The translations under genes were made by a program, and so were the position numbers. Under the pieces are notes generated by a model, which searched no databases, was not told the origin of the DNA, and worked only from the letters and a program-made list of their open reading frames with translations. Shown one piece after another: positions 8,520 through 16,596 of a stretch of DNA of 64,000 nucleotides (positions are counted from its first letter, which is position 1; every line of letters begins with the position of its first letter). This stretch comes from Nodularia sphaerocarpa UHCC 0038 (GTDB lineage Bacteria > Cyanobacteriota > Cyanobacteriia > Cyanobacteriales > Nostocaceae), in NCBI RefSeq assembly GCF_022376295.1, contig NZ_CP060140.1:4406356-4470355 (forward strand), given 5' to 3'.

Positions 8520-8828
8520 ATCACCCTGAATTAACCTATATTAAATATTCTTCAAAATTCCATATATAAAAATATTTACCAAATCATAACTCCCCAAAAT
8601 AAACATGATATTAACAACAGTCAAAATTAAAGTTATAACCATCTAAAAAAATAAAATGTAGGGTGTGTTGTCGCGCAGCGCAACGCACCGACAAAAATAA
8701 AAGTCCCTTAGCCTACTAACTTCTAAAAGACTTGATTGTGGGGTAAGCATCTCTCCATCTCTCAAAATTGTGGGGAGGGCAAAGATGCCCGCCCTTTTCC
8801 AAACAGATAAAATCTGCTATAATCAGAC
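8520..8828. repeat. Usher/chaperone gap with two repeat elements
   Basis: The gap holds a G-U-containing inverted repeat at 8662-8689 (GGTGTGTTG with CAACGCACC; a related one is at 53685-53714) and, at about 8700-8822, an element sharing AAGTCCCTTA, TGTGGGGAGGGCA, TGCCCGCCC and AAATCTGCT with 51922-52034. No gene is seen. The repeats may separate transcription of the usher gene from the chaperone gene. Confidence 0.6.
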
Positions 8829-9656
8829 TTATTTAGAAACAGTAAAATCCAACTTAAACGGTAATTTAGTTTTACTTTTACCTTCATCCCAAACCAATTC
8901 ACCACTCACTTGATAATTACCAGCAGTCAGAGAAGGATCATCTTTACTGCGATAATCTAATGACAAATTACGTTCATTTTCTGCAATAATAGAAACAGAT
9001 TCTATTTCCCCCATTTTCACAACCATATCTCCACGCTGCAACTTCCAAGAAACACTAGGACGAGCCGATGCTGTACCAGTATTACGAATATTGAGTGTAA
9101 CCTTCTCTTGCTTCGGGTCAAAACGAGCATTATCCACCGTTAACTTAGGAGCAGCATTACCTTTAGTCACGTAAACAGTTACACCCACACGAGTTGCTAA
9201 AGTAACCACTGCGCCACTACTATCTTTTTGCTCAGTTAAAGTTTCATTAAAAACAGCCGCACGATATTCACCATCAGGTAAATTAGGAGCCAAGCGAGAA
9301 ATTATCCGCACCCGGCGAGTTTGTCCAGGTTCAATAGTTAACTCACGGGGTGAAAATTGCAGATATGGCGTAAGGTTATTGGGACTATTAGCAGGTAAAG
9401 TTGCAAAACCTGAATCAGGCTTATAAGTGAAAGGTTCAGCATAAACGCGAACACGAGAAGGACTATCACTCATATTAGTAATAGAAACCATAGCTTGAGC
9501 TTGTCCCCGTTGTGCTTGAGTTTCAATGACTAACGGTGAAACTTTTACTTGTGCTTTCGCAACACTAGGAAACAACAGCAACGCCGATAAAGTTAAACCA
9601 AAAGCAGCTTGTGAGAAGTAAAAAACTTGATTAACGCTTTTCTTTAATAAATTCAT
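8829..9656 (-). CDS. Periplasmic PapD/CsuC-like pilus chaperone
   Basis: A 275-residue exported protein with a signal peptide ending in VAKAQ. The mature part starts VKVSPLVIETQAQRGQAQA and contains the first-domain pattern MVSITNMSDSPSRVRVYAEPF, then LQFSPRELTIEPGQTRRVRII, typical of pilus chaperones whose Ig-like domains donate a strand to pilin subunits. A second Ig domain follows (LTVDNARFDPKQEKVTLNIRNTG). It starts 10 bases after the stop of the upstream pilin-like gene, so the two are probably co-transcribed, and precedes the usher-like gene. This pairing is the main support for a chaperone-usher system. The family call is good; the substrate is inferred. Confidence 0.82.
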   Translation of the reverse strand: MNLLKKSVNQVFYFSQAAFGLTLSALLLFPSVAKAQVKVSPLVIETQAQRGQAQAMVSITNMSDSPSRVRVYAEPFTYKPDSGFATLPANSPNNLTPYLQFSPRELTIEPGQTRRVRIISRLAPNLPDGEYRAAVFNETLTEQKDSSGAVVTLATRVGVTVYVTKGNAAPKLTVDNARFDPKQEKVTLNIRNTGTASARPSVSWKLQRGDMVVKMGEIESVSIIAENERNLSLDYRSKDDPSLTAGNYQVSGELVWDEGKSKTKLPFKLDFTVSK

Positions 9657-9666
9657 CTTCAGTCAA

Positions 9667-10206
9667 CTAAGGTGTAAATTGTAGTCGAACAGTATATTTA
9701 TAAGCACCGGCTTTCAAAGGAACAACATTATTTACAGACATATCAACCTTTAGCACCGTTCTACCTTGGACAAAAATCAGGGGAACGGAAGTAATAGAAT
9801 TAGTAGCTTGACCATTAGATAAATTTGTCACAGTTGCTAAAGCAGGTACAGTTAGATTTCCTTCATTTTGAATTGGAGGTAAAACAATTAATTGACCTCC
9901 CAACAAATTACAGTTAACAGCAACCTCTACAGAAGAACTCCCCGACTCGCCAGAACTGACTAAACTTGTTGCTAGAGGTGAGCCGACGCTAACTAATTCA
10001 CCAGAGTTAAATTCCTCAAAAGTGCAAGCTGCTAAAGCACGGGGAGCTAAAATCACATTAGCAGCCAAAATTACCCCAGAAATTAATAACTTTTTTCCTA
10101 ATGTGAGCCAGACATGAGCATTATTAATCTTTTTGCTAAATAGGTTACTGGAAGATTTTAAATATTGCCCAGATAAAGGCAATTGATAGTAGCCAAAATA
10201 AGGCAT
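9667..10206 (-). CDS. Secreted pilin-like protein (Csu/SCPU-like)
   Basis: A 179-residue protein with a long basic N-terminus and an export signal (KKLLISGVILAANVILAPRALAA), followed by a short beta-rich domain. Two cysteines, in ACTFEEF and VNCNLLGG, could form the disulfide seen in spore-coat-U-type pilins. The C-terminus ends in the strand pattern GAYKYTVRLQFTP, as in the neighbouring pilin-like proteins (TGAYSYIVTVTATAQ). It lies 10 bases upstream of the chaperone gene. The long N-terminus suggests that the real start could be further inside. Its role as structural or tip subunit is inference. Confidence 0.65.
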   Translation of the reverse strand: MPYFGYYQLPLSGQYLKSSSNLFSKKINNAHVWLTLGKKLLISGVILAANVILAPRALAACTFEEFNSGELVSVGSPLATSLVSSGESGSSSVEVAVNCNLLGGQLIVLPPIQNEGNLTVPALATVTNLSNGQATNSITSVPLIFVQGRTVLKVDMSVNNVVPLKAGAYKYTVRLQFTP

Positions 10207-10290
10207 TATTTCCGATTTCTCAAAAACTAAATAAACAGAGTATCAAGTAATTAATATTTTTCTCTTGTCCAATTACTTGGCTTGTAGTAG

Positions 10291-10393
10291 TGGCGTGACA
10301 AGCTTAAAATGATGCAATAGAAAATGTTCGTAGTTGCGCTTTAGCGCGATTTGACTTAGAAATCTCATGCACTATTTTAGCCTTACCACGCTA
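10291..10393. mobile_element. MITE-like element, copy 1
   Basis: An element of about 103 bases with imperfect terminal inverted repeats: the left end TGGCGTGACAAGCTTAAAAT pairs with the right end ATTTTAGCCTTACCACGC. The interior carries GTAGTTGCGCTTTAGCGC. A second copy at 22382-22491 is almost identical over its whole length, and a left-end fragment lies at 53719. It has no coding capacity, so movement would depend on a transposase elsewhere. Confidence 0.7.
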
Positions 10394-10425
10394 GTAGACT
10401 GACACAGCTAAAATAGTGCATTAGC

Positions 10426-10575
10426 TGTAGGTTGGGTTGACGCAAGGAAAGCCAACATCCTTCCCAGCTTCGGCTTTTGCGTTGATTAACCCCCCAATGG
10501 CTTACAAATCTTACCACAGGGGAAACCCAATATTCTCGCCAGCGTTGGGTTTCCCGTTGCTTAACCCAACCTACA
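10426..10575. repeat. TGTAGGTTGGGTTGA inverted-repeat element
   Basis: It starts with TGTAGGTTGGGTTGACGCAA and ends with TTAACCCAACCTACA, so its ends are inverted repeats; the interior has further short GTTGGGTTT-type motifs. Related elements lie at 22556, 44179, 46827 and 53751. It sits directly behind the MITE-like element in the 476-base gap between two pilin-like genes. Confidence 0.65.
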
Positions 10576-10682
10576 CCTAAGTTAATCAAAGCCCTTAAGA
10601 ATAAGGGGGGATGATTTTTATTTGACGAGAGTGGTAAAAGAGCGTTAGGGAAATATTCTTGAACTTACCTCAGAGTAAGATT

Positions 10683-11159
10683 CTATTGAGCTGTAGCAGT
10701 TACAGTGACAATATAACTGTATGCACCAGTTGGCAAACCGCCTGCAAGAGTTGCTGTCATATCTACATCAGCGACTACTGGTAAGCCAGGAAAGACTAAT
10801 GCCAGAGTATCATTGACAAGACCGGAAATACTGTCACTGCCAACTGTTAATGTTGACGCTAATACTGCACCATCTGCGCCTGCGGGAACAGTAACGATAA
10901 CAGGTTCAGCAACAGTAACAGCAGCATTACCACTGCAATTAATAATGACTGTACCACTAGTAGCACCAGTACCTTCACTAGAGCTGAGAGCAGTGTCGCC
11001 TGCATTAGGAATCAAAACACCTGGTGTAGGAAGTAAAGTACATCCAGTACCGACAAAACCAGCAAAGGGGACATCCGCAGTTTGTGCTTGAGCGCTAGAA
11101 GCAAAACCCACAGCACCAGCCAAAATCAAAGCGGAAACGCACAAAGAACGACGCAACAT
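10683..11159 (-). CDS. Secreted pilin-like protein (SCPU-like)
   Basis: A 158-residue exported protein: MLRRSLCVSALILAGAVGFASSAQAQ is a clean signal peptide cut after AQA. The mature 130 residues are small, Ala/Thr/Val-rich and beta-stranded, with two cysteines (GTGCTLL and IINCSGNAA) placed as in spore coat protein U / CsuAB-type pilins. The C-terminal strand GAYSYIVTVTATAQ is shared with its neighbours and resembles the conserved last strand of pilins. It is the best major-subunit candidate of this locus because of its compactness. Its 588-base upstream gap suggests its own promoter. No assembly data exist here; the role is inferred from context. Confidence 0.68.
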   Translation of the reverse strand: MLRRSLCVSALILAGAVGFASSAQAQTADVPFAGFVGTGCTLLPTPGVLIPNAGDTALSSSEGTGATSGTVIINCSGNAAVTVAEPVIVTVPAGADGAVLASTLTVGSDSISGLVNDTLALVFPGLPVVADVDMTATLAGGLPTGAYSYIVTVTATAQ

Positions 11160-11747
11160 AGTGATATCCTTACAAAGTAGATGGTTTTGTAGTAAAAACA
11201 GAACAAGTAAACAGGTTAGGTTTCAATAGCCAAATTGAGATCAACGTGTAGCTATCCACTTCTACACGCAATCTGTGTTTTATAAGTGCATTTGCTGTTG
11301 CCAAAACAGCAAATGTGCATCCTTAATTAATTTCTCAGATTGAGTAATCAATGAAATTAATCTATGCAATGTGTTTAATTAGTTTGATTTACCAAATAAT
11401 CAGCGACACACACTGGCTCAACGACTAACCTGAACACAGAATAGCTATCTCAAAATACAATCACATCAGTATTAACACATAACTATTTTAGGCTGATGAA
11501 AGTACCTGAAGATAGTGAAAAGAGATTTTATATGTTAAATACAATACTTCCCTTACTAACAGTGGGACTGAAAACCCTATAAAATCGTTAATAATTTCTG
11601 ATCAGGCAATTTTACCTCCACGACAAAAAAACTTGACAATACGGAGAAAACTACCGTATATAAATATATGCAATGATAAGGATAAGATTTTTTATGGTCT
11701 TGTAATTCGTAATTTGTCCTTTTAACCACAAATTACGAATTATTCGG
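11160..11747. other. Gap between pilin-like genes
   Basis: This 588-base AT-rich gap holds no credible gene. A run of short direct and inverted motifs appears (for example GCAAATGTGC near 11309 and ACCGTATATAAATATATGC near 11651) without a clear known operator. It probably carries the promoter of the pilin-like gene that ends at 10683. Confidence 0.4.
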
Positions 11748-12221
11748 TTACTGAGCAGTTATAGTCACGGTGACTAAGTAAGTATCAACCCCAGGCTTTA
11801 ACTCCTGAGATTTTTCCATCAACATATCCACCTCTAAATGAGATTTACCCGCCGGTAAGCTGATATATTCACTTTTGTCTACAGTCGAATCTAATCTAAA
11901 AGCTGCTGTATTTCTACTCCCTAAAGACTTAGTTTGAGTTTTAGATTCAGAGATGGGCGGAAGAGAGGAAACTTTGATACTAGTAGATGTACTTGAGTGT
12001 ATACTAAAACCTGCGGTAATTACTGGACTTAAATCATTTGCACCTTTGTTACCACCAGAGGGAAACGCTTCTATTTTTCCCCAACTGGGAGTAGTGAAAA
12101 AAGCGTAATCTTGAACAACACCACTGAAGATAATATCAACGCTTTGAGCTAATGCAGATGGGATAAAACTGAAGCTACTGGTAAAGAGTAAAGAAGAGGT
12201 GATTACTAAACGGTGAAACAT
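11748..12221 (-). CDS. Secreted pilin-like protein without cysteines
   Basis: A 157-residue exported protein with a signal peptide ending in PSALAQ. The mature part begins SVDIIFSGVVQDYAFF, comparable with the SADVPFAGFVG-type start of the next gene, and ends in the same strand pattern (VDTYLVTVTITAQ). Unlike the other two it has no cysteine in the mature part, so any fold would lack the usual disulfide. It is first in the row of minus-strand pilin, chaperone and usher genes. It may be a minor or diverged subunit; the assignment rests on the shared ends and on context. Confidence 0.6.
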   Translation of the reverse strand: MFHRLVITSSLLFTSSFSFIPSALAQSVDIIFSGVVQDYAFFTTPSWGKIEAFPSGGNKGANDLSPVITAGFSIHSSTSTSIKVSSLPPISESKTQTKSLGSRNTAAFRLDSTVDKSEYISLPAGKSHLEVDMLMEKSQELKPGVDTYLVTVTITAQ

Positions 12222-12832
12222 TTAGCCGATAATGATTGCGACATAGCAATCAAGAAATATCACAATGATTGTCATATTTCTGTATCAAGGGAATTACCTT
12301 CACCAAATAACAGCAATTTGCCTAAAATATGAATTTAAGATGAATTTGCTAATTCAAAATTATCCTCATACTTCAGGATACGGATTTCTTTGCTTAACGC
12401 ACTTTTATTACTCTGAAAAAATAAAGTATTCGTAGGTTGGGGAGCCACTATCGCTAAAGCATATCGCTAAAGCGTATCGCTAAAGCGAAAGCTCCGCTAA
12501 CACGAAGTGTGCCGTAGGCATAAGCTCCGCTAACACGAAGTGTGCCGAAGGCATAACCCAACTCCAAGAATATAGCATTTCCTAGTCTAATAAAATACAG
12601 AATTATCTGCGTAGCCTACGGCAAGCCGCTAACGCGTCTATATCTGCGTCCATCTGCGTTTAATTATTACTGCTTGTACCGCACTTGAATGGGAATTGCT
12701 ATACTGGGTTTTGTTGGGTTTCGCGTTGCTCAACCCAACTTACAGCTAGGTTACGAAAAATAAACACGCCAGAAACCTTTACTAATAACGAATGACAAGC
12801 CTCGCTAGTTAACTTTATTTACGCCCACCTAT
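12222..12832. repeat. Repeat-filled gap between fecE and pilin gene
   Basis: The gap holds a 32-base near-exact direct duplication (12491-12522 and 12524-12555, starting GCTCCGCTAACACGAAGTGT), three TATCGCTAAAGC motifs just before it, partial TAGGTTGGG/CCCAACTTACA ends (12432-12746), and at 12804-12831 a segment (GCTAGTTAACTTTATTTACG) that recurs at 52173-52200. No intact gene is seen. Confidence 0.6.
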
Positions 12833-12859
12833 TTACTGAGCAGTTGTGTTTATCAACAC
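12833..12859 (-). pseudogene. Possible C-terminal remnant of a pilin-like gene
   Basis: Directly behind fecE the minus strand reads VLINTTAQ and stop, starting within the last codons of fecE but in another frame. The pilin-like genes at 11748 and 10683 end in VTVTITAQ and VTVTATAQ, and the 13 bases of the stop region (ACTGAGCAGTT with flanks) match the former exactly. It may be the tail of a lost pilin gene cut off by the arrival of the transporter genes. At eight codons chance cannot be excluded. Confidence 0.3.
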
Positions 12860-13662
12860 CGTATGCGACTAATGGGGATACACATTGGTGTGCCAGAAAC
12901 GGGGTCTGTAATAATCTGGGAATCTAACCCAAATACTTCTTGCACAGTAGTTTTACTCATCACTTCTTCTGGCGTGCCATTAGTATAAACCCTACCCTGC
13001 TTTACCGCCACCAAATAATCTGCATACCGACAAGCATGATTTAAATCATGCAACACCATGACTAAAGTTCTGCCATGATTTTGGTTTAATTCCCATAGCA
13101 AATCTAAAACTTCAATTTGATGCGCTAAATCTAAAAAAGTTGTGGGTTCATCTAATAGTAATATATCTGTGTTTTGAGCCAGTGCCATTGCAATCCACGC
13201 ACGTTGTCGCTGTCCACCTGAAAGAGTATCTAACTCCCGTTCAGCAAATTCTTTCATTCTAGTGGTTTCTAAGGCTATGTCTACAAACCTTTCATCTTCT
13301 TTAGTCCACTGCTGCATCCAGTTTTGATAAGGAAATCGCCCACAAGCTACTAAGTCCCGTACTGTTAAACCTTCTGGTGCAACTGGCCCCTGAGCCAAAA
13401 TGCCTAATTTTTTAGCGACATCTTTTGTGGATAACTTAAATAAATCTGCCGCATCTAAATAAACTGTACCTCCGTTGGGTTTCAATAATCTTGCTAACCC
13501 CCGCAGGAGTGTAGATTTACCGCAACCATTAGCACCAACTAAGGCAGTAATTTTTCCTTGGGGAATAGTCAAATCTAAATTTTTGACTATGGTTATACCA
13601 TCATAACCGAGAGTTAAGTTATTCGCTGAAAGTTGATGAGCAATCTGAGTATCTAATTTCAT
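12853..13662 (-). CDS. fecE: FecE-type siderophore ABC transporter ATP-binding protein
   Basis: A 269-residue ATPase that would power uptake of Fe(III)-siderophores through the FecCD-type permease pair. Visible motifs: Walker A GANGCGKST, Q-loop LAQGPVAPEG, signature LSGGQRQR, Walker B DILLLDEPT and the H-loop VLHDLNHA. I chose ATG 13662 (MKLDTQIAHQLSANN), whose ATGA overlaps the permease stop; an upstream in-frame ATG at 13731 would lie inside the permease gene. The last residues (PISRIRC) run into what looks like a foreign gene tail. No periplasmic binding protein or TonB-dependent receptor is present in the window. Confidence 0.9.
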   Translation of the reverse strand: MKLDTQIAHQLSANNLTLGYDGITIVKNLDLTIPQGKITALVGANGCGKSTLLRGLARLLKPNGGTVYLDAADLFKLSTKDVAKKLGILAQGPVAPEGLTVRDLVACGRFPYQNWMQQWTKEDERFVDIALETTRMKEFAERELDTLSGGQRQRAWIAMALAQNTDILLLDEPTTFLDLAHQIEVLDLLWELNQNHGRTLVMVLHDLNHACRYADYLVAVKQGRVYTNGTPEEVMSKTTVQEVFGLDSQIITDPVSGTPMCIPISRIRC

Positions 13663-14705
13663 TTTTTTCTGGTTTTTACTAATAGATAGATAAAGTAAGG
13701 AGCGCCAATTACCGCAGTCACAATTCCACAAGGAAGTTCCACGGGAGCAAAAGCAATTCTGCCCAATAAATCAGCGATTACTACAAGCATTGCGCCCCAT
13801 ATCGCTGATACGGGAATTAAACCTTGATGATTACCACCTACTAACTGACGGGCAATGTGAGGCGCAATTAATCCTACAAAACCAATGGTTCCAGCCGTGG
13901 CGACTGCTGCACCAGAAAGGGCGGCACTAATTAATATTAAAAAACTCCGTTGTGACTCGACTTGACTACCTAAACCTTTTGCAAGTTCATCGCCTAAAGC
14001 TAAAGCGTTTAATTGTGGGGCGCTGACTAAAGCTAAGGGGATAAATACTATCAACCAAGGTAATAAAGCTATTAGCTGTTCCCAACTGCGGCCATATACA
14101 CTACCAGCTAGCCAAACTAAGGCTTGACTAACATTATTAATCTCGCCAAATGTCACTAATAGGCTAGTAAAAGCACCAGTGACAGCAGAAATTCCTACAC
14201 CAATTAAAATCAAGCGAATGGGATGAGTACCATTATCCCAGGCGAGTAGGTAAATGACTATAGAAGCTGCTAAAGCACCAGCAAAGGCAGCTAGAGGCAA
14301 ACTTCCCGCCGGTAAGTTGGGAAACAGCACAATTAAGGCTACAGCCGCTAAACCAGCACCTGCATTAATGCCTATAATACCGGGATCTGCTAAAGGATTT
14401 CTGGTGATGCCTTGCATAATTGTGCCGGAAATTGCTAAGGCCATGCCCACAAGTCCGGCTGTTAATGTTCTTGGTAATCTGAGGGTTTTGATGACAAAAG
14501 CATATTCGGGATTTCCTGTATCTATGCCTAAAACTGTTTGAATTACGGCTAGGGGTGGTGTGGGATATTCGCCGATGGAAGTGCTAATTACCATTGTTAC
14601 TAAAGTAATGATTACTAGGATGAGTAAAACAATGGGAACACGTTTTTGCAGGCGGAAAGAAATCGGCAATGTTTTGGAACGAAAAATTAAGCTGTTATTC
14701 CTCAT
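13659..14705 (-). CDS. fecD: FecCD-family siderophore permease (second subunit)
   Basis: A 348-residue polytopic inner-membrane permease of the FecCD/BtuC family, with the landmarks GITRNPLADPGIIGINAGAG near residue 100 and the C-terminal GLIAPHIARQLVGGNHQGLIPVS and PVELPCGIVTAVIGAPYFIYLL. About nine to ten membrane segments are expected. It overlaps both neighbours by ATGA (14702-14705 and 13659-13662), so translation of the three genes is coupled. It pairs with the upstream permease to form the channel. The substrate (ferric siderophore) is inferred from the family. Confidence 0.9.
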   Translation of the reverse strand: MRNNSLIFRSKTLPISFRLQKRVPIVLLILVIITLVTMVISTSIGEYPTPPLAVIQTVLGIDTGNPEYAFVIKTLRLPRTLTAGLVGMALAISGTIMQGITRNPLADPGIIGINAGAGLAAVALIVLFPNLPAGSLPLAAFAGALAASIVIYLLAWDNGTHPIRLILIGVGISAVTGAFTSLLVTFGEINNVSQALVWLAGSVYGRSWEQLIALLPWLIVFIPLALVSAPQLNALALGDELAKGLGSQVESQRSFLILISAALSGAAVATAGTIGFVGLIAPHIARQLVGGNHQGLIPVSAIWGAMLVVIADLLGRIAFAPVELPCGIVTAVIGAPYFIYLLVKTRKK

Positions 14706-15757
14706 TTTTTGATTTTATTTTTGGCTAAATAAATGAAGAATGGCGCACCGACTAAGGCTGTCATAATGCCTACGGGGATTTCTTGGGGTCGAATTACCAA
14801 TCTGGCAATGATATCTGAACTTAAGAGGAGAATTGAGCCGAAAAGGGCGCTATAAGGTATAATCCACCGGTAATCTACTCCCACGAAGAAGCGAACTATA
14901 TGGGGAACTACTAAGCCAATAAATCCAATTCCGCCAGCAACTGCTACTGCACTACCTTGAAGCAAAAAAACACTGATGGCGGCGGCGATTTTTATCCATA
15001 GGGTTTGTTGTCCTAATCCTTGGGCGATATCTTCTCCTAGACTGAGTATGGTGATTTGTCTTCCCAGCAGAAATGCCAAGATTAAGCCAATACAAATGTA
15101 AGGTAATACTTGACCTATGAGACTGGTATCAGCACCGGCTAAGGAACCTGCTAACCAAAAGCGAATTTCTTCTAATGTGCGTTGACTGACGATTAAGATG
15201 GTGGTAATTAGTGATGCGAGTAAGGCGCTAATGGCTGCACCAGCAATGGTGAGATTGAGTGGAGTTATGCCACTACGACCAAGGGAAGCTAAAAAATAAA
15301 CGCTGATGGCGGTAATTCCCGCACCTGCGAAGGCATACCAAATATAAATACTGGGTGCAGATGTCCCAAAGATAAAGATGGCGATGACGACTGCGAAGGA
15401 TGCACCGGCGTTAATTCCTAAGATGCCTGGGTCGGCTAAGGGGTTACGGGTTATACCTTGCATGAGTGCGCCTGATACGGAAATTGCTGCACCTACCATG
15501 ACGGCGAGGAGCGATCGCGGTAATCTGACTGTACGAATAATTAAATGGTCTTTTGAGCCATCAAAGTCTGTCAAGGCTGTATAAACTGTATCTAAGGAGA
15601 TATCTGCTGCGCCGAGAGTAATGCTGAAAATTAGGCATATTAGGAGAATTAGTAGTCCTAGAACTAAACCCGCAACGGGTAAAGTTACAGTCTGTAAAAA
15701 TCCTCGGTTTAAAGAGGAAGTGGATTTATTCATTACCCATCTGATATTTCTTGTCAA
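14702..15757 (-). CDS. fecC: FecCD-family siderophore permease (first subunit)
   Basis: A 351-residue polytopic permease, first gene of the importer operon. It shows GITRNPLADPGILGINAGAS, GIGFIGLVVPHIVRFFVG and RPQEIPVGIMTALVGAPFFI, the same landmarks as its partner, so the two arose by duplication. The first ATG is at 15757; another in-frame ATG nine codons inside (MNKSTSSLNRG) is a plausible alternative start. Iron-responsive control by Fur is expected for such operons, but I cannot identify a convincing Fur box upstream. Confidence 0.9.
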   Translation of the reverse strand: MTRNIRWVMNKSTSSLNRGFLQTVTLPVAGLVLGLLILLICLIFSITLGAADISLDTVYTALTDFDGSKDHLIIRTVRLPRSLLAVMVGAAISVSGALMQGITRNPLADPGILGINAGASFAVVIAIFIFGTSAPSIYIWYAFAGAGITAISVYFLASLGRSGITPLNLTIAGAAISALLASLITTILIVSQRTLEEIRFWLAGSLAGADTSLIGQVLPYICIGLILAFLLGRQITILSLGEDIAQGLGQQTLWIKIAAAISVFLLQGSAVAVAGGIGFIGLVVPHIVRFFVGVDYRWIIPYSALFGSILLLSSDIIARLVIRPQEIPVGIMTALVGAPFFIYLAKNKIKK

Positions 15758-16236
15758 GAAAGTTGAAAATGGTTGATAATTTATTTCAAGTGGATATAAA
15801 ATTAAATAGCATAAATTCTTATTTATTTAAATAGTTTAATGGCATTAATCAGCTAAAAGCAGATGTTTGAATTGATTTAGGTTTTTTACCAAGTCACAAT
15901 TTTTTATCTTCCGATGAGATAAAATTTGCTGAAACGTCATATTGAGCAACTGAGAATTGCTGCTAATAAATTAGCAAAAATGAGCCGTTTTATGGTATTG
16001 TGCTGAGTCTCAGCATGGATTAGTCAAAAGTTACCTAAACCCAAAGGTAAAGAATATCTCCCAAATGCTTGCCTGGAAAGTCATAGAGCTATGGGGGATT
16101 TATCCTCAAACAAGAGGCACACCTGCTTTTAGACTGATCTAAATTTATGTCTGGGGAGTTATGAATAATGTATAGATAGTGCTTATAGTTCAAGTTAAGT
16201 AGGTAACTACTTTAAACGTAAGTGAGGTAAAGAATT
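15758..16236. other. Divergent gap fecC / leader-peptide gene
   Basis: The 479-base gap contains two perfect short inverted repeats: TGCTAATAAATTAGCA at 15961-15976 (7-2-7) and TGCTGAGTCTCAGCA at 16001-16015 (7-1-7). They could be operators of either neighbour. A short open stretch at about 15927-16006 (LKRHIEQLRIAANKLAKMSR) ends quickly and may be a gene remnant. No complete gene is seen. Confidence 0.45.
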
Positions 16237-16464
16237 ATGTCAGTACAAACTATCAAAACTGGTCTGATGGATTTATCCATAGAAGAGCAGGAAATTCTGT
16301 CTGGAGGAAAAGCAAAAGGAAATACAAATGAAGGCATAATCCAAGTTGATGATGCCGTACTTGAATATGGGGGCGAAGAATACCCTGCAACAATTACTAT
16401 AACTGTCAGCGACTTGCCAAGCCACGATAGTATACCAGAGGAAGAGGAAGAGAACGACGAGTAA
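16237..16464 (+). CDS. Orphan double-glycine-leader peptide (bacteriocin/RiPP-precursor-like)
   Basis: A 75-residue peptide. Residues 1-24 (MSVQTIKTGLMDLSIEEQEI then LSGG) have the form of a double-glycine leader, LS-x-EEQE-x-LSGG, as cleaved by C39 peptidase/PCAT transporters. The predicted 51-residue core is very acidic, ends in EEEEENDE, has no cysteine and contains an inner Gly-Gly. A GAGG-type site (GTGAGGTAAAGA) precedes the ATG. No modification enzyme or C39 transporter gene lies nearby, so it would have to use machinery elsewhere. Similar orphan precursors are common in cyanobacterial genomes. A non-bacteriocin acidic protein remains possible. Confidence 0.6.
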   Translation: MSVQTIKTGLMDLSIEEQEILSGGKAKGNTNEGIIQVDDAVLEYGGEEYPATITITVSDLPSHDSIPEEEEENDE

Positions 16465-16526
16465 GTAAGTTGGTGAGAAAAAAACCAAGTTAGATAACGA
16501 AATCTAAAATCTCACCTAATTAGCTG

Positions 16527-16558
16527 GTAGTTGCGCTTTAGCGCTAAAGCGCAACTAC
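16527..16558. repeat. 32-bp perfect palindrome
   Basis: Arms GTAGTTGCGCTTTAGC and exact reverse complement, no loop. It has the GTAG/CTAC ends of the 28-bp palindromes and shares GTAGTTGCGCTTTAGCGC with the interior of the MITE-like elements at 10291 and 22382. It lies between the convergent leader-peptide and J-domain genes and may also serve as a terminator. Confidence 0.8.
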
Positions 16559-16596
16559 AAAATATAATCATTTATCAAAATAAACAATAGTTTTTT

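Noticed and set aside
10383..10589. 68-codon frame between pilin-like genes
   Set aside because: It is made wholly of a TGTAGGTTGGG-type repeat element.
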